In this document: positions 27,026-36,098 of the stretch, piece by piece | Numbering within the stretch: the first letter of the stretch is position 1 | How the letters are laid out: each line of letters starts with the position of its first letter | Origin: JABCYV01 sp963696025 | Lineage (GTDB): Bacteria; Acidobacteriota; Terriglobia; Terriglobales; Acidobacteriaceae | Assembly: GCA_963696025.1 (NCBI GenBank) | Contig: CAVOII010000016.1 | Span: 62,001 to 126,000, forward strand | Length of the DNA: 64,000 nucleotides | Reading direction: 5' to 3' | Made by a program: the position numbers and the translations under genes | The notes under the pieces: model-generated | Told to the model about the DNA's origin: nothing | Databases searched by the model: none | What the model saw: the letters and a program-made list of their open reading frames with translations, nothing else

Positions 27026-27122
27026 AGTGGAGACACTGGCTGCGATGACGAGCGGGCCGCGAGGATAGGACTGGGTCGAATGGGTCCGGGTGGAATGGAA
27101 TTGGGTCGATGAGGGTGTCAGT

Positions 27123-28244
27123 TTATCGGCCTCGGTAGGTGGATTCTGCTATTGGCACGCTGGCGGAGTTCGAGGAGTCGAGCATGGCCTTGACTGCCAG
27201 GATGAACCCTAACGTGTGAGCCGTTCCGGCATGCCAGGGAGCCGCGCAGGACATTTGTGGCGTATGGTCCGGAATGATGACCCCGTCGAACTGGTTGCGC
27301 TTGAGAATCGACAGGATCCGGATCATATCCACATCGCCTTCGTCGATAAACGTCTCGCGATAGCGCGGTACCTTCCCGACCACATTGCGAAGATGAAGGT
27401 AGGCAATCTTCCCCTGCTGGCTGTAGCGGTCGACAGCTTCGTGAACATCTCCCTCGCTCATTTCGGCAACGGTTCCCACGCAGAATTCCAGGGCATTGCA
27501 GCGACTTGGAACCGAGTCGAGCAGACGTTGATACATATGTGGTTGGAAAACCAAACGAGGCTGACCGCGCATGGTGGGCATGGGCGGATCGTCAGGGTGA
27601 GCTGCCAGCCGCACGCCCGACTGCTCCGCAACTGGGACAACCTCCTCCAGAAATCTTCGCAAGCGGCGCCAGAGTTCTTCGTGCGAAACCTGCGGCAATG
27701 CGCCGGGCGAGGCAGTCTGGTCGTAAATCATGTTCCAAACCATGCCGTTCGGTACCGGCTCCTCATCGGCCGGTCCGTCCATCCCCAGCGTCAAAGCTCT
27801 GCCACGACCGGAGGGTGTTGTCACACGCCCGCAGACACCTGCCAGGCTGAAGTTGTATCCGAGGACAGGAATGCCTGCTTCTCCGATTCGGCGAACGATG
27901 GTCTTTACCTGCTCCATCTGCCGGGGACGCTGCGGGCCATCCAGAAGAATGTCATACCAGTGAGCGGGATCGAGATTTTCAATTGCCTCCAGGACTAAAC
28001 CCGCGTCTTCGATTTCTTGGCGAAGCTTCTTCAGTTCGGCAACAGTCCAAAGCTTCTCGGTATCGCCAGCCACTCCCCACGGTTCATACTTAGCGCCGGT
28101 TGGCTGATTGCCACGAGGATTTGTCGCGCCCTGATTGAAATAGTCCACGAGGTGAACGACCAGATGAGTGCATCCGGCTTGCCGCGCGAAGTCATAATAT
28201 TCGCCCGTCAGCATGTGCCTGTATAGTCCGAGTCCGACCTTCAT
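27123..28244 (-). CDS. Mannonate dehydratase-like protein (second, divergent copy)
   Basis: 373 residues from ATG 28244, which overlaps the SDR stop as ATGA; an open frame upstream to 28622 lies inside the SDR gene and was rejected. UxuA-like features: YNFSLAGVCGR, AAHPDDPPMPTMRG, EFCVGTVAEM, the metal-site segment YLHLRNV, and IIPDHTPQM near the end. The N-terminus (MKVGLGLYRHML) differs from classic UxuA. It may dehydrate mannonate or a related aldonate to the 2-keto-3-deoxy acid. Same strand and cluster as the sugar porter and the SDR. Confidence 0.82.
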   Translation of the reverse strand: MKVGLGLYRHMLTGEYYDFARQAGCTHLVVHLVDYFNQGATNPRGNQPTGAKYEPWGVAGDTEKLWTVAELKKLRQEIEDAGLVLEAIENLDPAHWYDILLDGPQRPRQMEQVKTIVRRIGEAGIPVLGYNFSLAGVCGRVTTPSGRGRALTLGMDGPADEEPVPNGMVWNMIYDQTASPGALPQVSHEELWRRLRRFLEEVVPVAEQSGVRLAAHPDDPPMPTMRGQPRLVFQPHMYQRLLDSVPSRCNALEFCVGTVAEMSEGDVHEAVDRYSQQGKIAYLHLRNVVGKVPRYRETFIDEGDVDMIRILSILKRNQFDGVIIPDHTPQMSCAAPWHAGTAHTLGFILAVKAMLDSSNSASVPIAESTYRGR

Positions 28245-29014
28245 AAGCGGTTCCCGATTCCCGTTCCGTAGTCGGCGCTGAGGATTTGTCCGTTGATCTC
28301 CGACGCGAGCGGGGAACACAAAAACACGAAAGCATTCGCAATAGACTCTGGACTGTTGCGCTTGCCCAGAGAAACTCGGAGCACAAACTCCCGGTAAGCC
28401 GCATCCTCGTCGAACACTTTCAGTGAACTGCCCGCCGCAACATTTCCTGGTGAAATCACATTCACGCGGATGCCGGACGATGCGTACTCCAGCGCCATGC
28501 AGCGGGCAAAGTTCTCCAGCGCTGCTTTGGCGGACGCATAAGCCGGAATTTGAGTGTGGGGGACACGCGCAACATAAGAAGAAGTGAAAATGAGGTGACC
28601 TGGCGTCTTGCGCTTGACCCACTGTTCAAAAACGGCGCGCGTCAGAGCGACCTGTGCCAAAAAGTTGAACCGAAAGATACGCTCAAACTCGGCCTCCGAA
28701 GTCGTACCAAAGGGGTGAAGCCCGCAGCCGCCGGCGTGTCCCAAGACAGTATCCATGCCGGGAAAGCGCACGAACGCTTCATCCACCACCCGGCTCAGGC
28801 TCGCCGAGTCTGTGATATCGCAGGAGTGGTAGATATAAGCTTGATCGGAAATCTGCCACTTCCTGAGCGCTTCGTGCGCCTCGTGCGCCGGTTTGAGGTC
28901 GACCAGAAGCAGCGTCGCTCCCGCGCAGTTCAATTTCTTCACTATATGCTCGGCAATGGCACCCAGTGCACCGGTGATCAAAATGACTTTGCCGGAAAGA
29001 TCGATTTGGATCAT
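28241..29014 (-). CDS. SDR-family oxidoreductase
   Basis: 257 residues. The cofactor motif LITGALGAIAEHI is a TGxxxAI variant (the usual last Gly is Ala), followed by LVDLKPA, HAGGCGLHP and the active-site segment YASAKAAL. The catalytic Tyr and Lys are therefore intact, but the glycine loop is unusual. Coupled to the second mannonate dehydratase, it is probably a uronate or aldonate dehydrogenase (inference). Confidence 0.78.
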   Translation of the reverse strand: MIQIDLSGKVILITGALGAIAEHIVKKLNCAGATLLLVDLKPAHEAHEALRKWQISDQAYIYHSCDITDSASLSRVVDEAFVRFPGMDTVLGHAGGCGLHPFGTTSEAEFERIFRFNFLAQVALTRAVFEQWVKRKTPGHLIFTSSYVARVPHTQIPAYASAKAALENFARCMALEYASSGIRVNVISPGNVAAGSSLKVFDEDAAYREFVLRVSLGKRNSPESIANAFVFLCSPLASEINGQILSADYGTGIGNRL

Positions 29015-29071
29015 TATTCCTGTCCCAGGGTTCCTATACGCGGGGGTTTCTCTCCTGGAGTCGCAGCTGCC

Positions 29072-29764
29072 TCACATGATTCTGTACTTTTCAAAGGCGG
29101 CAACGGCGCTGCTTCCCTCCTCCAGCGCGTTTCTCACCAGCTTCTCTCCCCGAGCTTTCTCGAGAGCTTTGCTGAATACTTCGGTCGCCGCCTCAACCGG
29201 GACCACGCAAACTCCATCGATGTCTCCAAAAAGAAAATCGCCGGGGCGCACACGAACCGATTCGATTTCGATGGCGATGCGAAAGTCCACTACCTTGTAG
29301 CGGGGCGCGGCGTCCTGCGCGTAGGAACCCCAGCAGAAGGCTGGAAAATTCAGACTCAGTAACGCCTTGGTGTCGCGCAAATAACCGTTGAGTACGGCTC
29401 CCGCCGCTCCCAGTTTGCGGGCGCGGATGCTCATCAGTTCGCCCCACAGGGCGTGGCGCGGAGACGAGCCCGTATTTACGTAGACTTCATTGGCCTTCAG
29501 GTCGTCCAGCGCGTCTAACATCAATCCGAACGGCTTCTCCATCAGTTTATTGTTTGTGCCGGCGACCTTCTCCTCAAAGACATCGACGGCAAGCACCGGC
29601 ATGGCGCGACCGATCAAGACCATATCCGGCCGCAAAGCACGAATCTGGGGGGGCAGGAACTGATGCTGGAGACCCATCTTATCCATGACATCCCCTACCG
29701 CGCAGGTAAACAATTCCTGCCGGATAGTGGAGAACAGATCTTCGTCGGTGCGCCAGAGTCTCAT
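29072..29764 (-). CDS. RraA-like protein (HMG/CHA aldolase-type fold)
   Basis: 230 residues from ATG 29764; a longer frame to 29992 overlaps the KDPG aldolase gene. Typical RraA-family landmarks: CAVGDVMDKMG near the N-terminus, GELMSIRARKLGAAGAVLNGYLRD (substrate/metal loop with Arg-Asp), and GDFLFGDIDGVCVVP. Family members are either class II aldolases or decarboxylases acting on oxaloacetate/4-hydroxy-4-methyl-2-oxoglutarate, or RNase E inhibitors. In a sugar-acid cluster an aldolase/decarboxylase role is more likely (inference). Confidence 0.8.
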   Translation of the reverse strand: MRLWRTDEDLFSTIRQELFTCAVGDVMDKMGLQHQFLPPQIRALRPDMVLIGRAMPVLAVDVFEEKVAGTNNKLMEKPFGLMLDALDDLKANEVYVNTGSSPRHALWGELMSIRARKLGAAGAVLNGYLRDTKALLSLNFPAFCWGSYAQDAAPRYKVVDFRIAIEIESVRVRPGDFLFGDIDGVCVVPVEAATEVFSKALEKARGEKLVRNALEEGSSAVAAFEKYRIM

Positions 29765-29805
29765 AAGTGTTTCTTGGCTTCGAGCCGATCCACGACCTGG
29801 AGCCA

Positions 29806-30462
29806 CTAGTGCTGAGCCTCGCGCGCTTGTCGAATCTTGGCCATAAATTGTCCTGCCAGATCGGCGATCGATTGAAAATCGCGGCGCTTCGCTCCAGCGG
29901 TTAGTTGCGCGCCGACTCCAACCGCGACGCAGCCAGCCTGGATCCATGCTCCGACATTTTCGAGGCTCACACCACCCGTCGGCATCAGGCAAGCATGCGG
30001 CAAAGGCCCCCTCACTGCCTTAACGAAAGCCGGACCTAAAGTTTCTCCCGGAAATACCTTAATGATGTCGGCCCCCCATTCCATGGCCTCGATAATCTCC
30101 TTTACCGAACCTGCGCCGGGCACATAGGGGACCTGATAACGATTGCACAAGCGGGCGGTGTCAGAATTGAGAGATGGAGCGACGATAAATTGTGCTCCAG
30201 CGAGAATTGCCGTTCGCGCTGTCTCGGGATCAAGCACAGTGCCCGCACCGATGAGGATGTCGCGCGCAGCGTCGCGCCGCACAAGATCTTCAATAACGCC
30301 AGCGGCACCCGGCACCGTGAATGTGATCTCGATCGCTCCCACGCCACCCTTAGCGCACGCGTCAGCAATGCGAGATGCCTCCTCGGATCCCTCCGCTCGC
30401 ACCACTGCCACTAGGCCTGAGTCCATAATCTTTCCCAGAATTTTCAGTTTCGGCATCAACAT
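29806..30462 (-). CDS. eda: KDPG/KHG aldolase
   Basis: 218 residues, class I aldolase of normal length. The catalytic Glu is in AIEITFTVPGA, IGAGTVLD follows, and the Schiff-base Lys is in WGADIIKVFPGE, with phosphate-binding MPTGGVS later. It cleaves KDPG to pyruvate and glyceraldehyde-3-phosphate, the final step for the KDG made by the dehydratases in this cluster and phosphorylated by the KDG kinase at 33431. On the same strand as the RraA-like and dehydratase genes, with short gaps, so probably one operon. Confidence 0.92.
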   Translation of the reverse strand: MLMPKLKILGKIMDSGLVAVVRAEGSEEASRIADACAKGGVGAIEITFTVPGAAGVIEDLVRRDAARDILIGAGTVLDPETARTAILAGAQFIVAPSLNSDTARLCNRYQVPYVPGAGSVKEIIEAMEWGADIIKVFPGETLGPAFVKAVRGPLPHACLMPTGGVSLENVGAWIQAGCVAVGVGAQLTAGAKRRDFQSIADLAGQFMAKIRQAREAQH

Positions 30463-30474
30463 GTCCTTGTCGCT

Positions 30475-31713
30475 TTACTCAAAAAACGGTTCACCCTGGC
30501 GGGCATACTTGCGGGCAACGTCCTCGTTCAGCTTGACTCCCAGACCAGGCTTGTCCGGCAGCTGAATCGACCCGTTCTGAATAATTGGCTTTGGGATACC
30601 GTCCACCAGATCATTCCAGAAGGGAACATCCGAAGCATGGAATTCCAGCACAAGAAAATTTGGAATGGCTGCACAGAAATGCGCCGACGTCAGAGTCCCG
30701 ACCGGGCTGCTGATGTTGTGTGGCGCCACAGGGATGGTCTGCCCATCGGCAAATTGCGCGATTTCGCCGGCAACTGCGAGGCCTCCTACCTTCTGCAGAT
30801 CTGGGGTCGCAACCCCCACGGCATGCGCCAGCAATATTTCGCGGAAACCGTCGAAGAGGTATAGATTTTCGCCGGTGGCAATCGGGATTCTGACCCGCGA
30901 ACTCACCGCATGCAGGGCCTTTACGCTCTCGGGAGGAACTGGATCTTCGAGCCAGAGAAGCCGAAACGGTTCCAACGCCCGTGCGACTTTAATCACATCG
31001 CTGACCGAGTAGCGCCAGTGACAATCTACAGCGACATCGATGTCATATCCCACTCCGTCCCGTACCGCTCCGATCAGAGCCACCATGCGATCGATCGCAG
31101 GATTGGAGAGACAACGGTTATGAGGGTCGGAACCTTGCGTGCCGGGAACATCCAGATCGAATTTCAACGCCGTATAGCCCTGCGATTTCATGGCCAAGGC
31201 TCGCTTGCGATAATCGTCAGGAGAAGACGGAGCGGCAACTTCCGTTTCGCCGTAATAGTCTTTTGCAGTATGTCCGGTGCTCTGCTGCGTCCAGGAAGGC
31301 TGTCGTGACCGCAAAACCTCATCCAGACTCTCCAGCGCTTCACCGCCGTGGCAGTCAGCGTAAATCCGAATCTGGTCACGGAACTTGCCGCCCAGTAACC
31401 GGTAAATCGGCACGTCCAGCCATTGTCCCAGGATGTCCCAAAGAGCGGCTTCAATTCCACTGATGGCGTTATAGACGATACCCGCCACCGACCCCGCCCC
31501 GGAGGTAGCAAGCTGCAGCTTGCGAAACAAGCGATGCACATCGCGAGGGTCCTCTTCCAGAAGGAGCGGTTCCAGGGAGCGCAGAATAGCCGTCAGACCG
31601 GGGGCGAAGAAGCATTCACCCAGGCCTTGAATTCCATCATCGGTCTCGATGCGAGCGAACGTCCAATCGAAGTTGCCTTCGACGACCGCGGTTTTGAGGC
31701 GAACAATTCTCAA
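30475..31713 (-). CDS. Enolase-superfamily sugar-acid dehydratase (mandelate racemase/galactonate dehydratase-like)
   Basis: 412 residues. N-terminal capping domain (RIVRLKTAVVEGNFDW, GLGECFFAPG), then the barrel with metal ligands in DVAVDCHWRYS, LLWLEDPVPPE and IATGENLYLFDG, and the catalytic His in VAPHNISSPVG. This set fits a manganese/magnesium-dependent dehydratase of the galactonate/gluconate/mannonate type. It lies directly upstream of the KDPG aldolase gene (12-base gap). Which aldonate it uses cannot be told from sequence alone. Confidence 0.84.
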   Translation of the reverse strand: MRIVRLKTAVVEGNFDWTFARIETDDGIQGLGECFFAPGLTAILRSLEPLLLEEDPRDVHRLFRKLQLATSGAGSVAGIVYNAISGIEAALWDILGQWLDVPIYRLLGGKFRDQIRIYADCHGGEALESLDEVLRSRQPSWTQQSTGHTAKDYYGETEVAAPSSPDDYRKRALAMKSQGYTALKFDLDVPGTQGSDPHNRCLSNPAIDRMVALIGAVRDGVGYDIDVAVDCHWRYSVSDVIKVARALEPFRLLWLEDPVPPESVKALHAVSSRVRIPIATGENLYLFDGFREILLAHAVGVATPDLQKVGGLAVAGEIAQFADGQTIPVAPHNISSPVGTLTSAHFCAAIPNFLVLEFHASDVPFWNDLVDGIPKPIIQNGSIQLPDKPGLGVKLNEDVARKYARQGEPFFE

Positions 31714-31746
31714 CCGTCACCTGCACTTTCACAGCTTCGTCGCTCT

Positions 31747-33315
31747 CTATTGACGTTGAAGAACAATCAGTTCCACGCCCGGAGGCGGCAGCGGATTCGA
31801 CAATTGCGCTTTGCCGTCCTTGCCGGCTTTTTCTTCTACCAACGCAAGATTCTGAGTTTTTGTAACGCGGAACCGTTTGATCCCGAACGCCGCATTCCCC
31901 CAGGGAAGATGATCCACCGTAAGCGTGTAACCCGAATTATTTTCGTAGCGGATGCCTGTCCTTGGTGGGAGGAATTTGAGCTTAGAGAAATCCAGGTTGA
32001 ACGTGCTTTGCAGTTCTGGCGGGATAGGCATCACATGCGGTTTGTAGTCAGGCGGAATCTCGTAATTGCTGATCAGCACGCGCACTGTTTTCCTATCCGT
32101 TGAGCGTCCCGCGAGTGCCGCAAAACCAAACGTATCGCTGCCGGTCAGGTGCAGCCGCTCGGATGTATCCAGCATCGCGGCCATGGTTTTAAAGGTGTAT
32201 GCGGTTTTGAAGTACTCGCGGTCCGGTCCAAACAGTCCCATCCAGGTCGCATCGCCACGGTAAAACTGCGCGCGATCGATGCCGGAGTCCTGGAGATAGA
32301 TCATCACCGCGCCGACATATGCAGCGTTATCCGCTCCCTGAAGCACCTGTTTTTCGTCATCGGTGAAATCCGCGCTCAAATTCCATTCCGAAAGAATGCT
32401 TTCCGCATTGCGAAATCCTTTTGCATCCAGCAGGCTTCGAAGTTCTTTCCCAATCCGGACGGCGTCATAGGGATCGGCAGAGAAATCGGCATAGGTATGC
32501 CAGGAATAAAAATCCAGGGGTAACTTGTGTGCGGCGCAGTAGTTGAGAAACCCTTCGCGGTACGGGCCCTCGTCCATCGGCAGCGCTTTGGCATCACCGC
32601 CCACTTTCAGCGATGGATCTACTGACTTTAGCGCTCGCGCGGTTTTTTCATACAGCGAGTAAAACTGCTCGGGCGTGCCCGACCAGAAGAATTCCGGCTC
32701 GTTCCAGAACTCCCAGTAACGAATGTTGTCGTGAAAGCCGTTTGCCCAGCCCTGATTGTAGTGCATGGCAATGTGCTTCACGATGTCGGCAAATTTGTCG
32801 AAATCCGCCGGAGGGTTTCGATTGGCCCCGAAGCTGCGGCCGATACGGTAGTAGACCTCAGCATTTGTTTCGCGGATCGCCTGGATAACCTTGTCCGTCG
32901 GTCCAAACCTGTAGCTCTCGGGCTTTTGCGGGTCGGCACTCCCATCGGGAAAGATGATACTTGCATTCCCTGCCACAACGAGCTTGGCCCGCTGTTCTGA
33001 GTTCGGCACAAGCCATGCCAGCATTGGGTCGTCGATCACAAAACGTGTGTCGATTTCCGTTGGCCCCATGAAATCATGGGTTCGTACCATGTCGATGTGC
33101 AGATCATTGTATTGCCCGACCAGGTCGGGCAGGCCCTCCATCACCGGCGTCGGCGGACCATTCACACCCTGAAAGGAACGAATGCGACCGGTCACCTGGC
33201 TGGCATCGACATACAGAGTGCGCGATTGAGCCACCGCTATGACGGACAGAAAAAAGATCAGGGCAAGTTTCAGGAAGCTATCAAGACCAGGTTGAGTGAG
33301 GTTTCGCATTTTCAT
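31747..33315 (-). CDS. Secreted GH39-like glycoside hydrolase
   Basis: 522 residues from ATG 33315, with a signal peptide (LKLALIFFLSVIAVAQS). Clan GH-A features: acid/base E206 in WEFWNEPEFFW and the probable nucleophile E310 in ILSEWN, plus DFYSWHTYADF between them. This matches GH39 (beta-xylosidase/iduronidase family). It probably releases xylose or a uronic acid outside the cytoplasm, feeding the transporter and dehydratases next door (inference). Open frame upstream to 33744 runs antisense to the KDG kinase gene and was rejected. Confidence 0.83.
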   Translation of the reverse strand: MKMRNLTQPGLDSFLKLALIFFLSVIAVAQSRTLYVDASQVTGRIRSFQGVNGPPTPVMEGLPDLVGQYNDLHIDMVRTHDFMGPTEIDTRFVIDDPMLAWLVPNSEQRAKLVVAGNASIIFPDGSADPQKPESYRFGPTDKVIQAIRETNAEVYYRIGRSFGANRNPPADFDKFADIVKHIAMHYNQGWANGFHDNIRYWEFWNEPEFFWSGTPEQFYSLYEKTARALKSVDPSLKVGGDAKALPMDEGPYREGFLNYCAAHKLPLDFYSWHTYADFSADPYDAVRIGKELRSLLDAKGFRNAESILSEWNLSADFTDDEKQVLQGADNAAYVGAVMIYLQDSGIDRAQFYRGDATWMGLFGPDREYFKTAYTFKTMAAMLDTSERLHLTGSDTFGFAALAGRSTDRKTVRVLISNYEIPPDYKPHVMPIPPELQSTFNLDFSKLKFLPPRTGIRYENNSGYTLTVDHLPWGNAAFGIKRFRVTKTQNLALVEEKAGKDGKAQLSNPLPPPGVELIVLQRQ

Positions 33316-33430
33316 GGATTTATCGAACTGACTCCTGTTTCCTCGATAGTGTTTGCTCGGCAAAGAATCACGCCTGAGAACCATTTCCGTAAAGTGGCTC
33401 TCGGCGGTTCGCTTAAAATATAACGCACCC

Positions 33431-34465
33431 ATGAAGAAAACTACGGTGACGTTCGGCGAACTCATGTTACGCCTGGCTCCTCCTGGCATAGAACGTTTCC
33501 TGCAGAGCCCCCACTTCGTGGCTTCATTCGGTGGAGGAGAGGCCAACGTGGCAGTTGCGCTATCCCAGTTCGGTCTGCCGTCCATGTACGTCACTGTTCT
33601 GCCCGAAAACAATGCGATTGCAGACGCAGCGCTCGGAGAGCTGCGGCGCTTCGGTGTAGATCCCTCAAAGATTGTGCGCGGCAAGGGGCGCATGGGTGTG
33701 TACTTCATCGAGGCAGGTTCCAACCAGCGTCCCTCGAAGCTCATCTACGATCGGGAGCACAGCGCCATCGCTCTCGCCAAGCGCGGCGACCTCGACTGGG
33801 ACAATATTTTCGAGAGCGCACTCTGGTACCACTTCACCGGTATCACGCCTGCGATCAGCGCCTCGGCCGCTGACCTCGCACTCGAGTCTCTCTCGAAAGC
33901 GCGAAAGAAAGGCGTCACCATCTCCTGCGACCTGAACTACCGCCAGAATCTGTGGAAGTGGGGAAAGCGTCCTGACGAAGTGATGCCTAAACTGGTAAAG
34001 CAGGTCGATATCTTGATCGCGAACGAAGAAGACGTGCAGATGGCACTCGGCATCCTGGCCGACGTGGACGTGCATTCGGGGAAACTGGAGCATGCGCAAT
34101 ATGAGCGTTTGACTACCAACGTTTTGCAGCAGTATCCCAACTTGAAGGCTGTCGCGATCACCTTGCGGGAATCGAAGAGCGCGTCGCATAACGGATGGTC
34201 GGCTTGCCTGAACCACCGCAAAGAATTCCTTACCAGCCGCCACTACGACATCACCCACATTGTGGACCGGGTCGGCAGCGGAGACAGTTTCGCTGCCGGG
34301 TTGATCTACGGATTCCAAAGATTGTCGACGCACCATGAAGCGCTCGATTTTGCCGTCGCGGCGAGCTGTCTGAAACACTCCACCCCCGGAGACTTCAGCC
34401 GTTCTACCAAGGAAGAAGTCGAGGCTCTACTCAAAAGTGGAGGGTCGGGCAGAGTGCAGCGCTGA
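33431..34465 (+). CDS. kdgK: 2-keto-3-deoxygluconate kinase (PfkB family)
   Basis: 344 residues, from ATG 33431. PfkB-family signatures: FGGGEANVAVALSQFG at the substrate lid and the anion-hole/catalytic segment DRVGSGDSFAAGLIYG near the C-terminus. The N-terminal VTFGELMLRLAPPG and middle SCDLNYRQNLW are typical of KDG kinases. It phosphorylates KDG to KDPG for the aldolase at 29806. Transcribed divergently from the GH39 gene; the 115-bp gap must hold both promoters, but no clear pair of boxes stands out. Confidence 0.89.
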   Translation: MKKTTVTFGELMLRLAPPGIERFLQSPHFVASFGGGEANVAVALSQFGLPSMYVTVLPENNAIADAALGELRRFGVDPSKIVRGKGRMGVYFIEAGSNQRPSKLIYDREHSAIALAKRGDLDWDNIFESALWYHFTGITPAISASAADLALESLSKARKKGVTISCDLNYRQNLWKWGKRPDEVMPKLVKQVDILIANEEDVQMALGILADVDVHSGKLEHAQYERLTTNVLQQYPNLKAVAITLRESKSASHNGWSACLNHRKEFLTSRHYDITHIVDRVGSGDSFAAGLIYGFQRLSTHHEALDFAVAASCLKHSTPGDFSRSTKEEVEALLKSGGSGRVQR

Positions 34466-35116
34466 AACACTCCAACTCCCTCGGTTGTTCACCCTTGCTC
34501 TGCCGAAGAATATTGACGCGGACGGTAACACCGTTCGTCTCGGAGGGTCGGCTTTTCTCAATCAATTTCATGAATAAAGCTGCATGCGATGGCTCGAGAG
34601 ACGTTTTGGCCCCGAATCCTCGGCAATCCGGGAATAATCGTGCAATCCGGTTGCAGGTACGCGCTTCATTTGGAGCAAACAGAAGTGGCATATCGTTACA
34701 CATCAAAGTGGCTGTTGCGGTGAGCCGCTGCTCAGCTTAATTTTTCTCCTTCGCAATCTGGCGTCGGCGAGTCAACGTGTTGACAGTCGAATTGACTTGA
34801 CGGGCTTGTCGAGGCGAGAAGTGTTCGAAATAACCGAACCGAAAGCCATCGATTCACAACATCTGGTCGCGGATGAGCAGAAGCAATAACGTGATGCTCA
34901 TGTGATATTGCGGGGAGAGCTGGCCACTTGAAACTGCGTCATTCGGAAGGTGGCCTACCCTTCCGCTGGTGGGACGCCATACTCTCGGCCTCGCCTTGGC
35001 TGCGATCGCGTCGCGTAAGTCCTTCACTGCCGGTATCAGTCGCTCTCCCCCAATCTCCTGACGCGAACAGGAATTCCGATCGCATCAAAGAGTCAGAGTG
35101 CCTCGACAGCGAAATG
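34466..35116. other. Long intergenic region, no gene recognised
   Basis: 651 bp between two convergent genes. Several open frames exist on both strands but none has a ribosome-binding site, a recognisable motif or a hydrophobic pattern. I see no hairpin with a T-tract and no repeat. It may be decayed coding DNA. Confidence 0.4.
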
Positions 35117-35476
35117 CTATTTCGCTTTCTTGAAAGTCCGAATGTACTTCACCAGAGCATCAATTTGAGGTTTGCTGAGACGGCTCCCGAAAGGTGGCAT
35201 GTTACCCCGCCCCTGACTGATGACGTCGGCCAATTGAGCGTCGGATTGCTGTTGTACTTGCTGAGAATGAAAGTCCGCCACGTGCAAGCTCTTTCCCACG
35301 GCGCTGCCACGCCCTTCGGCCGCATGACACGAGACGCAATTCGCTTTGTAGGTGTCGGCAGCAGAACTGTTTGCCGCCTGGCCGAGTCCCAATTCGGTTG
35401 AACCGAGGAAGGTTGCAGTTGCTAAGAACGTAACAAGCAGATTATTGGTCGCAGACTTTCGGATGTGCGACATCAT
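35117..35476 (-). CDS. Small monoheme c-type cytochrome
   Basis: 119 residues with a signal peptide (LLVTFLATATFLGSTELGLGQA). The haem-binding motif CVSCH is at residues 47-51 and the distal ligand is probably M93 in RGNMPPFG. This is a class I cytochrome of the periplasm. AAAGGAG precedes the double ATG (35476 or 35473). It may accept electrons from the molybdenum hydroxylase encoded at 37081-39800, whose relatives use cytochromes (inference). Confidence 0.9.
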   Translation of the reverse strand: MMSHIRKSATNNLLVTFLATATFLGSTELGLGQAANSSAADTYKANCVSCHAAEGRGSAVGKSLHVADFHSQQVQQQSDAQLADVISQGRGNMPPFGSRLSKPQIDALVKYIRTFKKAK

Positions 35477-36098
35477 GATGCTCCTTTCAGCAATTAGCCC
35501 CCAGCCCACTTGTGGCCGGTAGCGACGATGTACATCTTGAAGAACTACAGGTGATCTTGCAACTGATCTGCACCTGCTCTGCCAAAGCTGTGATTGCTTT
35601 GCGCTGCAGCGTAGGTATCAGGGGGCTATTTCAGAACAGAGGGCAAAGACTCGCTCTGGCAGCGCAAGCCAGGCTTGTCCGCGAACGCGATCACAAACGC
35701 GCTCGCTCGCGAGGATGAAGGGAGAGTCACTCATCTGACACCGTGTCGAAATGCGCACCCCTACTGACAGCACGTTTTGGTGGCACCCCCAACTTATTGA
35801 ATCCACGCATCTGTTGAGCCAAGTCGCCATCCACCTTTGGAACCCTGTTTGCTTCTCCTATAACCGCACAGTAAGCACCACACTTTGAGAGGTAGCCCAG
35901 GAGTCTGGGCAATCAACAATGATCGAAATGTTGGTGAGTACGAATCCACACTGGGTCTTAACCATCGCGCGCTTTGGTGCTGGGCATTGTGTTTTTCGCT
36001 CACGGTGCCCAAAACTCCTGGGATGTTCGGAGGGCACGTCTTGTACCAGCATCACACAGCGCAGGCATTAGCTCTGCGACAGATTACACGGAGATGAT
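35477..36098. other. Intergenic region, no gene recognised
   Basis: 622 bp between divergent genes. Short overlapping frames on the minus strand (35727-36055) show no motif. No convincing promoter pair, terminator or repeat was seen beyond the ribosome-binding site of the cytochrome gene. Confidence 0.4.

Noticed and set aside
27123..28622. Longer form of the second mannonate dehydratase gene
   Set aside because: The first 126 codons lie inside the SDR gene in another frame and are Cys/Arg-rich; ATG 28244 has the ATGA overlap with the SDR stop.
29072..29992. Longer form of the RraA-like gene
   Set aside because: The extra 76 codons overlap the KDPG aldolase gene and lack family similarity.
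31747..33744. Longer form of the GH39 gene with a 143-residue N-terminal extension
   Set aside because: The extension is antisense to the start of the KDG kinase gene, and the signal peptide begins right after ATG 33315.
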